The notes below the pieces were generated by a model that saw nothing but the letters and a program-made list of their open reading frames with translations, ran no database searches and was not told where the DNA came from. The position numbers and the translations under genes were made by a program. Below, one piece after another: positions 61,776 to 64,000 of a DNA stretch of 64,000 bases; the stretch's first letter is position 1, and the number at the start of each line of letters is the position of its first letter. This stretch comes from Viscum album (lineage: Eukaryota > Streptophyta > Magnoliopsida > Santalales > Viscaceae), in NCBI GenBank assembly GCA_963277665.1, contig OY728147.1:1264609424-1264673423 (forward strand), read 5' to 3'.

Positions 61776-61929
61776 CTATATATTTTTGTTTTTTCTTCCC
61801 ATTCTATGATAATATGAAATAATAATCCATATACATTAACATACGTACATAATGGATCTTATCATAAATTCTTATGGATTCACACTAATCCTATATATCT
61901 CTAATTATTTATAAGTATACATTTTCATA

Positions 61930-62650
61930 GAGATATTAATGCCGTGCCACAGAAGAAATAATCCACACATGGATTGTTATATACTAAATATCTCCATAAT
62001 TTGGTCAATGTAGATACCATGACTATGTAAAAGAATACTTTTTGTTATATTATGAATGATCTTGATCATGACTATATAGTTTTAATCAACCACACCCATC
62101 ATAGAGAAACACTTTTTAAATAGTACTTAACTGAATATAAGGATAATACCATATTTATAATAAAATTAATATGGAATAAACATATATAAATAGGAAAAGA
62201 AACATACTCCTAGTAAAGTGTACATAGACACATGGTTCCCATTAAATCCTTATGAAATCAAACTCTTTAAAGGATTTATGAAAATGAATATTCCATGATC
62301 TAAATTCTTAATTGAATTCAATAATGGATCTATGTAAATTTGAAAACATACTGGAACATTGTGGAGTCATAATCCCATTTAGATAATTCTTTATAGACAA
62401 CTACATGAATGTTAGAATTTTGTAATGTTGTTTATGTGTCTATCTACCAAATCCTATAGTCATGGAATATTGGTATGGAAAGTAGAATTATAATGGATTT
62501 AATAATAAAAACTAGATAAAATTTTTCATCATATTAAACTCTTTAATAATAATTAAAAATATTAAAGAACTATTCATGTTTTATAGGTACAAACGTTTCC
62601 ATCAATGACCATGCTTAACTTTAAAACCCATTGATACCGAATAGCAATTA
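61930..62650 (-). pseudogene. Ty1/copia reverse transcriptase remnant
   Basis: Minus strand, N- to C-terminal. QWVLKLSMVIDGNVCTYKT near 62,640-62,580 matches KWVFKIKxDxxGNVxxYKARLVAKG. VFKFT*IHY*IQLRI near 62,340-62,300 matches VCKLxRSIYGLKQA. Near 62,200-62,160 a poor LYMFIPY stands where LYVDDILL is expected, so the active site is lost. SMMGVVD*NYIVMIKI and SHGIYIDQIMEIFSI (62,115-61,995) match SMKDLGEAxYxLGIKI and SQxxYIDKxLKRFxM. WHGI at 61,955 matches the SHGI typical of this RT end. The order proves a minus-strand copia pol. Confidence 0.8.
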
Positions 62651-64000
62651 AAACATCTTATTGATCATAAGTTATAAAACATTGTTTAGATATGTGGATT
62701 ACATCTCATAATTCAAGTCCTCTTTCAAAATAGTCAAACATATGCACTTAATTTATTCCTTTTAAGATAAAGGATAATAATTTTTCAACATTAATGAGTT
62801 ACAATCCTTAACAATGAAAAAATAGTAATAAATTAGTCCACTACCCTCTTCACAAATCCCATATAGTAATGGATCCTTAGTAACATCATCTTTTATATGA
62901 AATGATGTAATTTTATCTTTTTCAATGAATCATGAACCTCAACAACCTCAAATTCAATATTTCTCTCATTATACTTCTTGTAGATGCACTCCTTCCAAAT
63001 GAATATAGTATTTCATTCCACTAACCTTTTTAGGGATGAAAATATTGATAATATACATTTTTTATAAGGAATCCAATAAGGATACACATTATGCACTAAA
63101 GTGATTTTTTGTTATTTGATGTGGACTAAAATATTATCACACCCCCACAGAAGATTTTGTTATAATATAGGTTTCATTACACTGCATTTCATGAAAGTAA
63201 TATCAATTTCCTCCTACTTCAGAACTCATTTTATTTCTAAAACTATAATATATAAGGCATAAAATCAAGAGTATAATGGAAGACCTTCACAACTCATCAT
63301 CAACCTCACCATTACCATAATAGTATAGTTACTCTTATCACATACAATATTCTATTATGGTGTATAATGATAAGTGAGTAGATATAGAATATCATACTGT
63401 CATAGAATTTTGATAAAATCACGGTTCAGGTAATCGCCACATATATTTAATCAAAGAATGATTATCTTCTTAGAAAGTATATTATTTTATTCATTTATAA
63501 ACTCCATGAAATTAAAAATGGATTTATTTTTGTACCTAATAATATTGGAAAATCCTTATCTACTCAAGTTATTGTTAAATGTATTTAATTATTAGAATCC
63601 ACCACCAAGAACTATTGGTAAATTTTAAACATGTCATTGTGTAAAATTTATAGAAAATCAATTTTATATTCACCATCATCATAAAAATGTAGTTTAGTAA
63701 ATTTGTTATAATCAAGAGATACATATGTCAGGTCCCTTTAGATCCAAAGAGTATAAATACTCGTTTTATATAGTTTTGTTATTTTCTTCATGATTAAATG
63801 ACATACATGGTGATTCCTTAATTGGGTGTGACATGAGTAATGAAAATGTGTTTTAGTATTGATTCTCAACACATAGAATTTTTAATTATTAAATAAAGGC
63901 CATTTTCATGTTATTTTGTACCATGAAATTTATATCTTTATAAAAACAACATTCCTAATCTCCAAACATGAATAAATGTTTACACGTTAGGGAATAAAAT
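62651..64000 (-). other. Presumed upstream pol of the copia element, cut by the window
   Basis: By position this should contain copia integrase, with protease and gag beyond the window. I could not follow a convincing integrase frame. The 5' LTR and any target duplication are outside. Confidence 0.4.

Noticed and set aside
1..64000. Assigning a plant species or a cellular gene
   Set aside because: Nothing but repeats is legible. Composition and element types fit many seed plants with large genomes, and no diagnostic single-copy sequence is present.

Overview
This window looks like gene-free, repeat-stacked nuclear DNA of a seed plant. It is very AT-rich and has no intact cellular gene, rRNA, tRNA or CRISPR array that I can recognise. 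What is legible is layered, decayed LTR retrotransposons of plant types: Ty3 chromovirus-like, Ty3 Athila-like and Ty1/copia. They have TG...CA ends, primer-binding sites matching the initiator methionine tRNA, polypurine tracts, and Gag, RT, RNase H and integrase motifs full of stops and frameshifts. The species cannot be named from the sequence.

Layout, left to right. 1-1535: 3' part of a giant LTR (family G below). 1.5-8.7 kb: old background with a plus-strand Athila-like pol remnant (3.56-5.33 kb), a GC-richer block (2.56-3.47 kb) and a palindrome-rich CACTA-like end (7.36-7.72 kb). 8.69-43.23 kb: a minus-strand chromovirus-like element, M, whose right-hand LTR is split by a plus-strand family G element (II). 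The 5' LTR of II is itself split by a second family G element (I, 18,258-31,620). This is a three-deep nest: I inside the LTR of II, and II inside the LTR of M. 43.2-49.1 kb: background with a second Athila-like integrase remnant. 49,123-58,914: plus-strand Ty3 element III, with 3.0-kb LTRs, a perfect 5-bp target duplication and PR-RT-RNase H-IN remnants. 59.57-64 kb: minus-strand copia element with its 3' LTR, RNase H and RT; the rest lies outside the window.

The most distinctive content is family G. Its LTRs are about 4.4 kb, with a TATA box about 2 kb in and a leader of about 2.4 kb. Its internal region of about 2.5 kb has a tRNA-Met primer site and one gag (Gag core plus two zinc knuckles), followed by about 1.2 kb with no recognisable pol. 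Both elements I and II have this plan, so it is probably the family's true structure: a gag-only, non-autonomous retrotransposon that would need RT and integrase from another element. Its leader carries repeated GC-rich motifs and a variable 37-bp minisatellite.

Boundaries of LTRs paired by alignment are mostly good to a few bases. Coding-domain boundaries are approximate because all frames are broken. No database search was possible; family calls come from reading translated motifs by eye.
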